Program-made: the position numbers and the translations under genes
DNA from: Parapedobacter pyrenivorans_A
Lineage (GTDB): Bacteria > Bacteroidota > Bacteroidia > Sphingobacteriales > Sphingobacteriaceae
Direction of reading: 5' to 3'
Assembly: GCF_041925275.1 (NCBI RefSeq)
Contig: NZ_JBHEUZ010000011.1
Location: 62,001-126,000, forward strand
DNA length: 64,000 bases
The notes under the pieces: generated by a model
What the model saw: the letters and a program-made list of their open reading frames with translations, nothing else
Database searches by the model: none
What the model was told of the DNA's origin: nothing
Shown: positions 43,219-52,815 of the stretch, piece after piece
Position numbering within the stretch: position 1 is the stretch's first letter
How the letters are laid out: each line of letters starts with the position of its first letter

Positions 43219-44862
43219 TCAAAAATCGTAATACTGATTGCGGAATGAAGCGCGTAAACCGAGCGTAAGCATGCCGGTTTGATGGTGCCTGCCCTGCTCG
43301 GGTACCCCGTGCCGCCGATACACCGCACCCGCCTCTATCCGCAGGTTGTACTTGGGGTTGAACAGGTACGATATCCGTCCATCTGCATATAACAGGTTGT
43401 TGCGTACGCCCTGGGCGATGCGGTTATCATACACCTGTTGGTGGCTAGCGTACGATTTGAAGATATCACCACCCCAGTTGGTGGTCGAATCGGGGTCGGT
43501 ACCGTACTGCCCCCATGTACCCTGGAAAGAAAAATCGAACCGTCTGTAGGTGTAGTTCAGTATACCCACCAATTCCCGGAAGTTGGCCCCCCATGGGTGG
43601 GCCAGTGGCTGGCCATAATTACTGTAGTTGCTTACCGGATCGAAGTGGGTATAGGTATAGGGACGGGCGGTATTGTACTCCCCGAGGAAATTCAAGTCTT
43701 TGATACCGAATGCGTCGAACCCACGGAAACCAAGCTGTGCAGCCCACTTATTGTTTACGTGGCCGTTGCCCGAGAAAAACTCCTTGGCTGTAAACTCACC
43801 CAACAGGAACTGCCCATACACCGTAAGGTTCCGCAATGCCTTGTATTTGGTATTGAGCCCGAGGTGCATCTTATCCGGCGACGACGTGTTTGTCAGTTCC
43901 ACCGGCCGCATGAAAATGATCGGATTGAGGTAATTGAAATCAAAACCGCGTCGGCCGGCTGCATTGCGCGAACCCCATACCACCGATTGGAAAAGCCCTA
44001 CGGAAAACCGATTGTTCACGTTCCAATCCAAATACTGGAATGCCCCCCACTTCCAATTGTCGCCGGCACGGCTTACCGAGTCGAGCGAACGTGGATGCAT
44101 CGGGTCTAGCATATAGGCCCACATGCTCATGTATTGCACGTTGCCTATCTTACCCGTCAGTTTCAGGCCCGTGTAGTTAGAAGACACATCCGACAGCAAT
44201 ACCGACCGATAGCCATCGCCGATGAAGTTTTTGTCATAAGCCAATGTAACGTTCAGGTAATCGTTTACCGTGTAGGACAGCACGGCCGACCCGTACATCC
44301 AATCCTTTTTGCGGGGATTGTCCTGCATTGTTTTTCCGTACCCCTGGCCCGGGGTGATGGTATGTGTGAAGATATAACGATCGAGGTAATCGGGGAATAC
44401 GCCCTGGTTTTCAAAGAAATTTACATATAGCGAAAACTTATCCTGCACAGTTACGCCCGCCTGCGCACCCCGTGTGTTCAGCCAAGTGGTACGCCCGCCC
44501 CCGGCGAAATCGCGACCGACCTGGAAATCGGGCAGGAAATCGGCATAAAAGGTGTAGTCGTCGTCGCTCGCTTCAATCAAATGCTCATTGTATAATTTGC
44601 GCCCGCCCCACGAGTGCCGCTCCTGCACACCCAATTGCATCAGCGAATCGTACCGCGGCTGCAACGCATCCCCGATAATCATCGGCTTCACGGCGGTATG
44701 CAAGCGTGTATCGGTATGGTATAGTGTACTATTCAGCTTTTGGTAAAAATGGTAGGAATAAGGTTGGTAAGTTGCCTGTGCAGCTCCACGCTGTGCAAAG
44801 GCACATAGCACAGCAATAACCAACGACAGCCGGAAGCTAGGAGAATATAAATATCTACTCAT
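43219..44862 (-). CDS. RemB/Wzi-like outer-membrane beta-barrel protein
   Basis: 547 residues from ATG 44862; signal peptide to about residue 29 (CAFAQRGAAQA). The rest is rich in aromatic-flanked beta-strands typical of an outer-membrane barrel, ending in an aromatic strand (RASFRNQYYDF). Length and motifs such as GDGYRSVLLSDVSSNYTGLKL, YLDWNVNNRFSVGLFQSVVWG and GRRGFDFNYLNPIIFMRPVE match the Wzi capsule-assembly superfamily as represented in Bacteroidota by the gliding protein RemB. Role proposed: surface polysaccharide or adhesion. Recognised by pattern only, so moderate confidence. Confidence 0.72.
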   Translation of the reverse strand: MSRYLYSPSFRLSLVIAVLCAFAQRGAAQATYQPYSYHFYQKLNSTLYHTDTRLHTAVKPMIIGDALQPRYDSLMQLGVQERHSWGGRKLYNEHLIEASDDDYTFYADFLPDFQVGRDFAGGGRTTWLNTRGAQAGVTVQDKFSLYVNFFENQGVFPDYLDRYIFTHTITPGQGYGKTMQDNPRKKDWMYGSAVLSYTVNDYLNVTLAYDKNFIGDGYRSVLLSDVSSNYTGLKLTGKIGNVQYMSMWAYMLDPMHPRSLDSVSRAGDNWKWGAFQYLDWNVNNRFSVGLFQSVVWGSRNAAGRRGFDFNYLNPIIFMRPVELTNTSSPDKMHLGLNTKYKALRNLTVYGQFLLGEFTAKEFFSGNGHVNNKWAAQLGFRGFDAFGIKDLNFLGEYNTARPYTYTHFDPVSNYSNYGQPLAHPWGANFRELVGILNYTYRRFDFSFQGTWGQYGTDPDSTTNWGGDIFKSYASHQQVYDNRIAQGVRNNLLYADGRISYLFNPKYNLRIEAGAVYRRHGVPEQGRHHQTGMLTLGLRASFRNQYYDF

Positions 44863-45030
44863 CGTGTATAAGTCAATCAGCAAAGATAACATTTGCCCAC
44901 CAAGAATTGAGCCACAATCAATCGCGGATTTACACCCTTCCTATTTGCTGCTTTTTTTTGCATATTGCAACGCACAAAGCGATTAACAGATATATCTTAT
45001 ACGTACAAGACAAACCAAACACGATAGCTC

Positions 45031-46449
45031 ATGAAACGAAGAACATTCATCCAAAATTCCTCTTTGCTCGGCGCTGGCCTGCTGGCTGGTAAATTCTCCC
45101 TGGCTGCGTCATCGCAGGAATTCCCGACCGTACGTGTTCCACAAGGTCAACGGCATTTTTCAAGCGATGCCATCGAAGGGGCCATCCGGGAGTTCCAGCA
45201 GTTCACCGCCAACAAAGAGCTGGGTTGGCTTTTTGGAAATTGCTTTCCCAACACATTGGACACCACCGTATATCTGGAAGAAAAGGGCGGGAAACCTTAT
45301 ACCTATGTCATAACCGGCGATATCGACGCCATGTGGTTGCGCGATAGCTGTGCGCAGGTATGGCCTTACCTTCCCTTCATGGCTGCAGACAGCCAATTGC
45401 AACGGCTCATTGCCGGATTGGTCAATAAGCAAAGTGAATGCATCAATATAGACCCTTACGCCAACGCATTTTACAACGACCCGACCAAAGTAGGTGAATG
45501 GGGCAGCGACCATACCGATATGAAACCGGGTATCCACGAACGTAAATGGGAAATCGACTCGCTCTGCTACACCGTACGGTTGGGTTATGCCTATTGGAAG
45601 GCGACCGATGATACGGCACCTTTTGGCAGTGATTGGGTCAACGCGCAACGCAACATCCTAAAAACATTCAAAGAACAACAACGGAAAGACAGCCTCGGCC
45701 CCTACCGGTTTGAACGTACCACGGCACGCGGCTCCGACACCCTACAGGTAGATGGATACGGCTATCCGGTGAACCCCGTAGGACTTATCTGTTCCAGCTT
45801 CCGGCCGAGTGACGATGCAACGGTCTTTTCTTTCCTCATCCCTTCCAACCTGTTTGCCGTAGCGAGCCTTCGTCAATCGGCGGAAATGCTTGCCAATATC
45901 GCCAATGAGCAGGCACTGGCCCTGGAGTTCCTTGAGCTTGCCAACGAGGTGGAGCAGGCGGTGAAGGAATACGGCATCGTGGACCATCCCATGCACGGCC
46001 GTGTATACGCTTACGAAGTTGACGGTTTCGGCAGCTACATGATGATGGACGATGCCAATATCCCGAGCCTCCTATCGCTCCCCTACCTCGGCGCGGTGGA
46101 GGTAAACGACCCGATATACCAGCGTACACGCGCATATGTGTTGTCATTGAACAATCCGTTCTTCTTTAAGGGGTCGGCAGCCGAGGGGATCGGCGGACCG
46201 CACATTGGCAGGGACATGATCTGGCCTATGGGAATCACCATGCGTGGACTGACCTCTATCAATGACAACGAAATCAAGGCATGCATTGATTTACTCAGAA
46301 GCACGCACGGCGGCACCGGATTTATGCATGAATCTTTCCACAAAGACGACCCTACGAAATTTACACGCAAATGGTTTGCTTGGGCAAACACATTATTTGG
46401 TGAATTTTTGTGGAAAACATACAAGGAAAAGCCGTATTTGCTGAAGTAG
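45031..46449 (+). CDS. Glycoside hydrolase family 125 (exo-alpha-1,6-mannosidase)
   Basis: 472 residues. A twin-arginine type signal (MKRRTFIQNSSLLGAGLLAG; R3-R4) suggests Tat export. GH125 features: ITGDIDAMWLRDSCAQVWPY, INIDPYANAFY, KPGIHERKWEIDSLCYTVRLGYAYW and GPHIGRDMIWPMGI. The fold is an (alpha/alpha)6 barrel; characterised members remove alpha-1,6-mannose from mannans and N-glycans. With GH92 at 58902-61190 it points to use of mannose-containing glycans. It stands alone on the plus strand, followed by a heptad element and murI. Confidence 0.92.
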   Translation: MKRRTFIQNSSLLGAGLLAGKFSLAASSQEFPTVRVPQGQRHFSSDAIEGAIREFQQFTANKELGWLFGNCFPNTLDTTVYLEEKGGKPYTYVITGDIDAMWLRDSCAQVWPYLPFMAADSQLQRLIAGLVNKQSECINIDPYANAFYNDPTKVGEWGSDHTDMKPGIHERKWEIDSLCYTVRLGYAYWKATDDTAPFGSDWVNAQRNILKTFKEQQRKDSLGPYRFERTTARGSDTLQVDGYGYPVNPVGLICSSFRPSDDATVFSFLIPSNLFAVASLRQSAEMLANIANEQALALEFLELANEVEQAVKEYGIVDHPMHGRVYAYEVDGFGSYMMMDDANIPSLLSLPYLGAVEVNDPIYQRTRAYVLSLNNPFFFKGSAAEGIGGPHIGRDMIWPMGITMRGLTSINDNEIKACIDLLRSTHGGTGFMHESFHKDDPTKFTRKWFAWANTLFGEFLWKTYKEKPYLLK

Positions 46450-46538
46450 ATGTGAGATGTGAGATGTGAGATTTGTGATTTGTGATTTGTGATTTGATAA
46501 AAATATCTAGCGTCTCATATCTAAAATCTAAAATCTAA
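46449..46538. repeat. Heptad-periodic element 3 (between GH125 and murI)
   Basis: 46449-46497: GATGTGA three times, GATTTGT three times, GATTTGA, all in phase. 46504-46538: TATCTAG, CGTCTCA, TATCTAA, AATCTAA, AATCTAA. The second arm is roughly the reverse complement of the first. The first unit starts on the last base of the GH125 stop codon, and the element ends 4 nt before the murI ATG. Confidence 0.9.
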
Positions 46539-46542
46539 AAAA

Positions 46543-47367
46543 ATGGGTCCAATAGGCATATTCGATTCGGGTTATGGTGGGCTGACGGTCTTCCGCGAAA
46601 TTATGCGCAAACTACCCCAGTATGATTACGTATATTTGGGAGACAATGCCCGTGTGCCTTATGGTACACGGTCGTTTGACACGGTTTATGCCTACACCAA
46701 GGAATGTGTGGAAAAGCTGTTCGCTATGGACTGCCACCTAGTGGTTCTGGCCTGCAATACCGCGTCAGCCAAGGCATTGCGCACCATCCAGCAACGGGAC
46801 TTGCCCAAGCAAGCCGAATTGCGTAAAGTATTGGGTGTGATCCGGCCCACCACCGAAGTAATCGGCCACTACACCGAGACGCGGCATGTCGGCATCTTGG
46901 CCACGCCAGGCACAGTGAAGTCGATGTCGTACCCCATAGAGATCCGGAAATTCTATCCCGATATATCCGTGTTTCAACAGGCATGCCCCCTTTGGGTGCC
47001 GTTGGTCGAAAATGGCGAACTAGACACGCCAGGCACGGCGTATTTCGTAGAGCGGGAAGTCAACAGGCTCCTCCAGCAATCGCCACGCATCGATACCGTC
47101 GTGCTGGCATGCACCCACTACCCCCTACTGTATCCACTAATCAGGCAATTCCTGCCCGAACATATCGGCCTGCTTTCGCAGGGCGAGCTCGTAGCCGCTA
47201 GCCTGGCTGACTACCTCGAGCGGCATCCCGAAGTACAAAAGCTATGCACAACCGGTGGTAGCACGCGCTTCTACACAACGGATAACGCCGCGGGTTTCGA
47301 GGAAAGAGCAGGCATCTTTTATGGCCAACCAATCCAAGCGGGGGAAGTGACGGCGCTACTGACCTAG
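46543..47367 (+). CDS. murI: Glutamate racemase
   Basis: 274 residues. Makes D-glutamate for peptidoglycan. Two-cysteine racemase: FDSGYGGLTVF at the N-terminus (D8, S9), GDNARVPYG, first catalytic Cys71 in LACNTASAKAL, and the second in VVLACTHYPLLYP. Start ATG 46543 follows the heptad element by only 4 nt, with no purine-rich ribosome-binding sequence apart from the A-rich end of the repeat. The stop is one base away from the stop of the convergent OmpA gene. Confidence 0.96.
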   Translation: MGPIGIFDSGYGGLTVFREIMRKLPQYDYVYLGDNARVPYGTRSFDTVYAYTKECVEKLFAMDCHLVVLACNTASAKALRTIQQRDLPKQAELRKVLGVIRPTTEVIGHYTETRHVGILATPGTVKSMSYPIEIRKFYPDISVFQQACPLWVPLVENGELDTPGTAYFVEREVNRLLQQSPRIDTVVLACTHYPLLYPLIRQFLPEHIGLLSQGELVAASLADYLERHPEVQKLCTTGGSTRFYTTDNAAGFEERAGIFYGQPIQAGEVTALLT

Positions 47368-47368
47368 T

Positions 47369-47893
47369 TTACTTCTTGGGAGTCGCGATGGTCACCTCCA
47401 CGCGACGGTTTTGCTGCCGGCCTTCTTTGGTATTATTCGGCGCGATCGGCTTTGCCTGGCCATGACCATTGGTGGTAATCCGACTGCCGCTGATGCCATG
47501 GTCGGCAATATATTTCTTAACAGATTCGGCCCTTTTTTCAGACAACCATTGGTTGTATTCTTCCGTACCGGTAGCATCCGTATGGCCGTCAACAATCAGC
47601 GAAGCATTCGGATAATCGGCCAGTAGATCTATTAGCTTATCGATTTCACTTTTGGCTTGATCGGTCAGATACGATGAGTTGAGTGGGAATAATACATCCG
47701 AATCAAACGTGACCATGATACCACGATCGGTCATGGCAGCATCCTCAAAGTCGCGCTGCACATGCTGCAAGCCGTCCTTCGTGCCATCGATGGATACCCG
47801 TGCTCCGGGATTGACTGCCATCTGCTTGTCTTTGCAAGAGAAAATAGTGGTTGAGAAAACAACCAAGAGTGGAAAAATAATAATTTTCTTCAT
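47369..47893 (-). CDS. OmpA-family lipoprotein
   Basis: 174 residues from ATG 47893 (MKKIIIFPLLVVFSTTIFSC, lipobox Cys20). The OmpA C-terminal domain (about 65-170) has VTFDSDVLFPLNSSYLT, IVDGHTDATGTEEYNQWLSEKRAESV and TTNGHGQAKPIAPNNTKEGRQQNRRVEV. It resembles the 18514-19059 protein in plan but has no Pro-rich linker. Likely tethers the outer membrane to peptidoglycan. An in-frame ATG at 47944 would spoil the signal. It begins 25 nt after the stop of the GH144-like gene on the same strand. Confidence 0.93.
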   Translation of the reverse strand: MKKIIIFPLLVVFSTTIFSCKDKQMAVNPGARVSIDGTKDGLQHVQRDFEDAAMTDRGIMVTFDSDVLFPLNSSYLTDQAKSEIDKLIDLLADYPNASLIVDGHTDATGTEEYNQWLSEKRAESVKKYIADHGISGSRITTNGHGQAKPIAPNNTKEGRQQNRRVEVTIATPKK

Positions 47894-47918
47894 ATTGTAA
47901 CGGATGATATAAACTAAA

Positions 47919-50087
47919 CTATTCCCTATTAAAATGATCTGCAATGACCTTCTGAATATCGGGGTGGCTTGCGAAAAGATTCCATATCAAGCCGGTGCGT
48001 CCGTTCTCGATCATAACGACCACGGCAGCTTGGTTAAGCGCGTCGTACCCACTTGCCACGGCATTCCGTTCGGGGGCAATCCACTTGCGGAATCCGTACT
48101 CGGTAAAAAGCACAGGGCCATACCCCTCATACAGTTCCCGGATAGACCGCAGTGCGGCGGCGGGCAAATAGGCATAACTTGCGCTCGGTATCGCCGGATT
48201 AATACCGTATATCGTGCCCAGCGAGTCGGCATCGATTTCCGTACTTCCCCAAATAGCCGCCGAAAAACTTCCGTAGCCCCGCTCGTTATCTCTCCGTTGG
48301 GCAGCCTTTGTCAAATTTACGTTGTTGGTGAAATAGTTTGTGAACGTGTCACGTTTGCCACGTGGATCGAAGGCTAAGAATGGTGTATAAGCTTCCAGCA
48401 AGGTGGTGTCTATCGACCCTACTACCACAGATGTACCGTACAGCGTGGTATCGGTCGTGTAGGGAAGTTCGCGATACCGCGGTAGCGTTCCCTGGGGTCC
48501 GTCCCCTACATCCACAGCGAAAGAGGCGTTGTCTGCCAATTCCATCACGTAAACCGAATCAGCCAACTCTTTGGGCGTACCCAGTCCCTTGGCATATGCA
48601 TCGGGTTGCAGGGCATAGCTTGGTGAGGCCAATGCCAGGATATAGCCGACGAAATCTTTACCGAATCCACCCATCGGACGTGCACTTTTGAATCCCGAAA
48701 CGGGCGACCAACGATCCAGGAGGATATCTTCTTGGCCTGCCAACACAAACTTGTTCCACTCAACGCCATGCCAAAGCGTATCGATCTTGGTTGCGAGCTC
48801 AGAAAAAGCACCGCTGTCCGCGCCGAAATATTGCTTGGCAACGAGCAAACCCTGCATGAGGAAGGCGGTTGCCGTCAAATCGGCTTCGGGAACACTGTCT
48901 ACAGCGAAAATACCCCGCCCTGTGCGGCCATCGATCTTGGCAGGGAAAGCCCCGTGATAGCGTTCCACTTTCGCCAGGAAGTCAACCATGCGCTTCAATC
49001 GGTCTACTGCTGCCTTGCGGGATATGAATCCGTGTTCTACACCGACTACATGCGACAATATGCTCAGGCCGGTTTCCATGACCGATACCGTTGCATCGTC
49101 TACACCAAAGTGGATGGCGTGCATACCACTGTTTATTTCCGCACGTTCAACAAAATAATTGAAATGTGCGGCCTGTACGAATTCCAACAGTGTGCTATCG
49201 CTGACGGTATGGGTGGTCGCTTCGACCACATCAGAAAATGGCGATTCGAGGTAGTCGTAATCCACCCATGCGATTTTGTAGGAATAGGTTTTCTCGGGGT
49301 AGGGCACAAAATCAGTGTATTTCTGCACGAACACCGGCCGGACAGCTACCGGCTCAAAATGTTCGTTGTCTTCCGCACGGTAAATTTTGATATACCGGAT
49401 GCTTGGCGTAAGTGGCAACTGCCATGTGAGATCAATATGGCGGTCAAAGGCTGTCGCCGAAGCTAATACAGCCGGTGACGAAAGTTTCACCCGTGGCGGG
49501 TTTGCAGAAACAAACTCGATTTGATCGAGATACAACCATTGGATGGCCGTATCTGCCTGCCCCTGCGATAATTGAATGCCTTCAATGGCCTCATCCGCCA
49601 GCAGTCCGCCAATCGACTTTACTGGCACACGAACGTCCAGCCACATGTTTGTACGGAAATCGTCGATATAGTTCGATAGCTCAAGCACCTGGCTTATCGT
49701 ATCGCGTTGGCGTACAGCTAACCGCGGCAATGTGGCGCTTTGCATGTTGGAGACGACATACAGTTTAAATGTCAGCACGTCTGCCGTATTGGGCAAGTAG
49801 TCATTGGCAGCTTTCGGAAACATGATTTGCGTCTGCCAACTGCCATCTTCGGCAGATAGGTATTTCAACGACAGGGAATTGCCGGGGGTAAAAAAGATGG
49901 TGTCTGACACCGGAAGCCTCCCAGCTACATTTTCTACCCAACTGCGGTCGTCGTGATAAACTTGGCTATACATGTAATTCCCCTTTAGTATACTATTTTC
50001 AAATAATACACCGGGATAGGTATCTGCTTTGACAGAACCGATGAGCATAAACGAGAACAGAAGGGATAAGGTAATAGATCTGATCAT
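47919..50087 (-). CDS. Glycoamylase-domain glycoside hydrolase (GH144-like), secreted
   Basis: 722 residues; signal peptide to about 21 (MIRSITLSLLFSFMLIGSVKA). Residues about 22-190 form a beta-rich domain (carbohydrate-binding-like), about 195-295 a fibronectin-III-like domain (ASATAFDRHIDLTWQLPLTPSIRYIKIYRAED), and about 300-722 a glycoamylase-like (alpha/alpha)6 domain: LLEFVQAAHFNYF, then ISRKAAVDRLKRMVDFLAK, YGSFSAAIWGSTEID and AYLPAAALRSIRELYEGYG. The family includes GH144 endo-beta-1,2-glucanases. The activity is uncertain: several conserved blocks look diverged (the EVGPDV-type aromatic/acid cluster is not obvious), so it could be another specificity. Confidence 0.72.
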   Translation of the reverse strand: MIRSITLSLLFSFMLIGSVKADTYPGVLFENSILKGNYMYSQVYHDDRSWVENVAGRLPVSDTIFFTPGNSLSLKYLSAEDGSWQTQIMFPKAANDYLPNTADVLTFKLYVVSNMQSATLPRLAVRQRDTISQVLELSNYIDDFRTNMWLDVRVPVKSIGGLLADEAIEGIQLSQGQADTAIQWLYLDQIEFVSANPPRVKLSSPAVLASATAFDRHIDLTWQLPLTPSIRYIKIYRAEDNEHFEPVAVRPVFVQKYTDFVPYPEKTYSYKIAWVDYDYLESPFSDVVEATTHTVSDSTLLEFVQAAHFNYFVERAEINSGMHAIHFGVDDATVSVMETGLSILSHVVGVEHGFISRKAAVDRLKRMVDFLAKVERYHGAFPAKIDGRTGRGIFAVDSVPEADLTATAFLMQGLLVAKQYFGADSGAFSELATKIDTLWHGVEWNKFVLAGQEDILLDRWSPVSGFKSARPMGGFGKDFVGYILALASPSYALQPDAYAKGLGTPKELADSVYVMELADNASFAVDVGDGPQGTLPRYRELPYTTDTTLYGTSVVVGSIDTTLLEAYTPFLAFDPRGKRDTFTNYFTNNVNLTKAAQRRDNERGYGSFSAAIWGSTEIDADSLGTIYGINPAIPSASYAYLPAAALRSIRELYEGYGPVLFTEYGFRKWIAPERNAVASGYDALNQAAVVVMIENGRTGLIWNLFASHPDIQKVIADHFNRE

Positions 50088-50224
50088 AGACTCAATCGAA
50101 ACGTGTTGATTTTACTGAATAAGGTAACTTGCTGCAAAAACCAAGCCAGTGCGTGCAATCCACATTTTTTAAATAGTCGCGACAATTCCCTACCTTAGCT
50201 GCCGATTTTCGCAATACCGCATGT

Positions 50225-51178
50225 ATGGAAACAACATTTGATTTTGAAAAGCCCATTGCCGATCTGCTGATGCAGATTGAAAAGGTAAACCAGGTAGCCG
50301 ACAAGACAAAGGTAGACATGAGCGCTACGTTGGCGGAATTGCAAGACAAACTGGAAAAGACCAAACACGAGATATACAGTAATATGACGGGTTGGCAAAA
50401 GGTACAGATGTCGCGTCATCCCGACCGGCCCCAAACCCTCGATTACGTAAGCCTGATCTGCGATGACTTCATTGAACTACACGGCGACCGGAATGTGCGG
50501 GATGACAAAGCCCTTGTTGGGGGTTTTGCGACCATCGGCGGCCAATCGATGATGGTCATTGGCCACCAGAAGGGTAAGAACACCAAGGAACGCCAATTCC
50601 GCAACTTCGGGATGGCAAATCCGGAGGGGTACCGGAAAGCATTGCGGCTGATGAAACTAGCCGAAAAATTCGGCAAGCCGGTCGTTACGCTCATCGATAC
50701 GATGGGTGCCTATCCAGGAATAGAAGCCGAGGAGCGCGGACAGGGAGAGGCCATCGCACGTAATCTCATGGAGATGGCCGTATTGAAGGTACCCATTATC
50801 TGTATCATTATCGGCGAAGGTGCGTCGGGCGGTGCGCTCGGCATCGGTGTCGGCGACCGGGTGTATATGCTGGAACACACATGGTACTCCGTTATTTCGC
50901 CCGAGTCATGTTCTTCCATCCTCTGGCGTAGCTGGGACTATAAGGAACGGGCTGCCGAGGCGTTGAAATTGACTGCCGCGGATATGTCAAAAAATGGACT
51001 CATTGATGGCATCATCAAAGAACCGCTCGGTGGCGCCCATCACAATCCGCAAGAGATAGCCGAAACGGTAAAACAACAGTTGCTTAGCGATTTAGCTGTC
51101 CTTCAAAAGAAGACGACGGCGCAATTGGTCAGTGACCGCATCAACAAATTCAGCAAAATGGGTGTCGTGGTTGAGTAA
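50225..51178 (+). CDS. accA: Acetyl-CoA carboxylase carboxyltransferase subunit alpha
   Basis: 317 residues. Part of the complex that transfers carboxyl from biotin to acetyl-CoA, first step of fatty acid synthesis. Family motifs: MTGWQKVQMSRHPDRPQTLDY, FGMANPEGYRKALRLMKLAEKF, VVTLIDTMGAYPGIEAEERGQ, ICIIIGEGASGGALGIGVGDRV and the C-terminal NPQEIAETVKQ. TACCTTAG at 50191-50198 is a possible weak -7 box. It ends 4 nt before the stop of the convergent SDR gene. Confidence 0.96.
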   Translation: METTFDFEKPIADLLMQIEKVNQVADKTKVDMSATLAELQDKLEKTKHEIYSNMTGWQKVQMSRHPDRPQTLDYVSLICDDFIELHGDRNVRDDKALVGGFATIGGQSMMVIGHQKGKNTKERQFRNFGMANPEGYRKALRLMKLAEKFGKPVVTLIDTMGAYPGIEAEERGQGEAIARNLMEMAVLKVPIICIIIGEGASGGALGIGVGDRVYMLEHTWYSVISPESCSSILWRSWDYKERAAEALKLTAADMSKNGLIDGIIKEPLGGAHHNPQEIAETVKQQLLSDLAVLQKKTTAQLVSDRINKFSKMGVVVE

Positions 51179-51182
51179 CCGC

Positions 51183-51965
51183 CTAATCGATCGCACGGTC
51201 TAGATGCACATATCCCCCATCTACGTGAATCAACTGCCCGGTGGTATGGCTTGACCGGCCGGACAACAGGAACACAACGGTGGCGGCAATTTCCTCCGTG
51301 GTGGTCATCCGTTGCCCCAACGGGATACGATCGGTGATTTTACGCAACGTTTCGTCCGGGTCGGGAAGTGTTTTAATCCACTTGTCGTATAAAGGGGTGT
51401 AACATTCGGCTACGATCACCGCATTTACGCGGATGCCATATTTCAATAGTTCCACCGCCCATTCGCGCGTCAATGCATTACGGCCACCATTGGCGGCGGC
51501 ATATGCCGACGTATTCCCTTGGCCCGTTTCGGCTGTTTTGGAACCTACATTGATGATGCTCCCCTTGCTTTCCTTCAATGCCGGAAGGGCGTGGTGCGCC
51601 ATGAGGTAATAATGAATCAGCGACTTATGCAGGCTATCCACAAATTGCTGGTAACTGCCGTTTTCCAATCCAACACCATCGTTTACTCCCGCGTTGTTCA
51701 CGAGGCCGTCTATTCGGCCAAACCGGGCTAATGTATCGTTAACGGCGCGTTTGCAGTCTTCGGGGCGCGTCAATTCGGCTTCCACGCAAAACGCGTGGCC
51801 GCCTATCGCCTCCACTTCCTGGCGCACCTTGTCGTTATCGGCTTGCTTGCGCCCCACGATAACCGGGATGGCACCCTCTGCGGCCAATGCCAGCACGATG
51901 CCCTTGCCGATGCCTTTCGCTCCACCGGTTACCACAATAACTTTCTCTCGTAGTTTTAAATCCAT
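51183..51965 (-). CDS. SDR-family dehydrogenase of the fucose operon, catalytic Lys replaced by Asn
   Basis: 260 residues from ATG 51965 (MDLKLREKVIVVTGGAKGIGKG). Rossmann fold with TGGAKGIG (13-20) and VNNAGV (89-94). Probably L-fucose (or related 6-deoxysugar) dehydrogenase, or the later 2-keto-3-deoxy acid dehydrogenase; the gene order cannot decide between the two SDRs. In the usual S-Y-x-x-x-K triad, S142 and Y155 are present, but the lysine position is Asn159 (SAYAAANGGRNAL). The reading AAT is clear in the sequence. It is the last gene of the operon, 4 nt after the amidohydrolase stop. Confidence 0.88.
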   Translation of the reverse strand: MDLKLREKVIVVTGGAKGIGKGIVLALAAEGAIPVIVGRKQADNDKVRQEVEAIGGHAFCVEAELTRPEDCKRAVNDTLARFGRIDGLVNNAGVNDGVGLENGSYQQFVDSLHKSLIHYYLMAHHALPALKESKGSIINVGSKTAETGQGNTSAYAAANGGRNALTREWAVELLKYGIRVNAVIVAECYTPLYDKWIKTLPDPDETLRKITDRIPLGQRMTTTEEIAATVVFLLSGRSSHTTGQLIHVDGGYVHLDRAID

Positions 51966-51969
51966 GATA

Positions 51970-52800
51970 TCACAAATGGTAAAAATCCACGGCATTTTTA
52001 TGCCAAATCAGTTCCTGTTCGTCGGGCCGCAGATGGCCAATCGTTTGCCCGAGCAACTCCACGATCTCATGGTATGCCCCCGCCACGTTACATACCGGCC
52101 AATCGGATCCAAACATCACTCGCTGTGGTCCGAAGGCATCGAGGATATGCCGGACGTAAAACACGAAATCCGCGGGTCTCCATGCGGCCCAATCGGCCTC
52201 GGTTACCATTCCGGATAGCTTGCAATACACATGGTCGTGCTTGGCAATGGACGCGAGCTGGGTAGCCCACGGCTCTTGTACCCCCGCTTTGATGTACGGT
52301 TTCGCTAAATGGTCGATCACAAAAGGCTGCTCAGGGAAACAAGCGACGAATTCGGCCGTCGCATCGAGCTGGTGCGGTTTCACGAGGATATCGTATGTAT
52401 ATCCATGCGTCGCCAATGCTTCAATACCCGCCAGGAACCCTGGGCGCAGCAAAAACCGGGGGTCCTCTTCGCCCTGCACAATATGGCGAAAGCCTTTGAG
52501 CTTCTGGTAGCGGCTGAAATAAGCGAGCCGATCCGCCACGTCGGTTGCCTGTAGGTCAACCCATCCCACCACGCCACGCACAAACGCGTGCCGGTCGGCC
52601 AGCTCCAGTAAAAATGCCGTCTCCGCTTCCGATTGGTCGGCTTGCACGGCCACGCACCCCGACACGCCGTTGGCAGCTAGCAACGGCTCCAAGTCGGCGG
52701 GCAAAAAATCGCGTCGGATGGCCTCCATGTCATCGGTCATCCAAGCATCCCTTACCGAATCGTAGTGCCAGAAATGTTGGTGGCTATCGACGCGAATCAT
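51970..52800 (-). CDS. Amidohydrolase, probable L-fuconolactonase
   Basis: 276 residues. Amidohydrolase-2 (PF04909) barrel: RVDSHQHFWHYDSVRDAWM (metal-binding HxH), then GFRHIVQGEEDPRFLL, VIDHLAKPYI, KLSGMVTEADW and the C-terminal FGSDWPVCN. These sequences are those of L-fuconolactonase/L-rhamnono-gamma-lactonase enzymes that open the lactone made by the sugar dehydrogenase. Substrate assigned from the neighbourhood. 16 nt after the FAH-family stop; the next SDR starts 4 nt after its own stop. Confidence 0.88.
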   Translation of the reverse strand: MIRVDSHQHFWHYDSVRDAWMTDDMEAIRRDFLPADLEPLLAANGVSGCVAVQADQSEAETAFLLELADRHAFVRGVVGWVDLQATDVADRLAYFSRYQKLKGFRHIVQGEEDPRFLLRPGFLAGIEALATHGYTYDILVKPHQLDATAEFVACFPEQPFVIDHLAKPYIKAGVQEPWATQLASIAKHDHVYCKLSGMVTEADWAAWRPADFVFYVRHILDAFGPQRVMFGSDWPVCNVAGAYHEIVELLGQTIGHLRPDEQELIWHKNAVDFYHL

Positions 52801-52815
52801 GTATGCCGTACTAGC

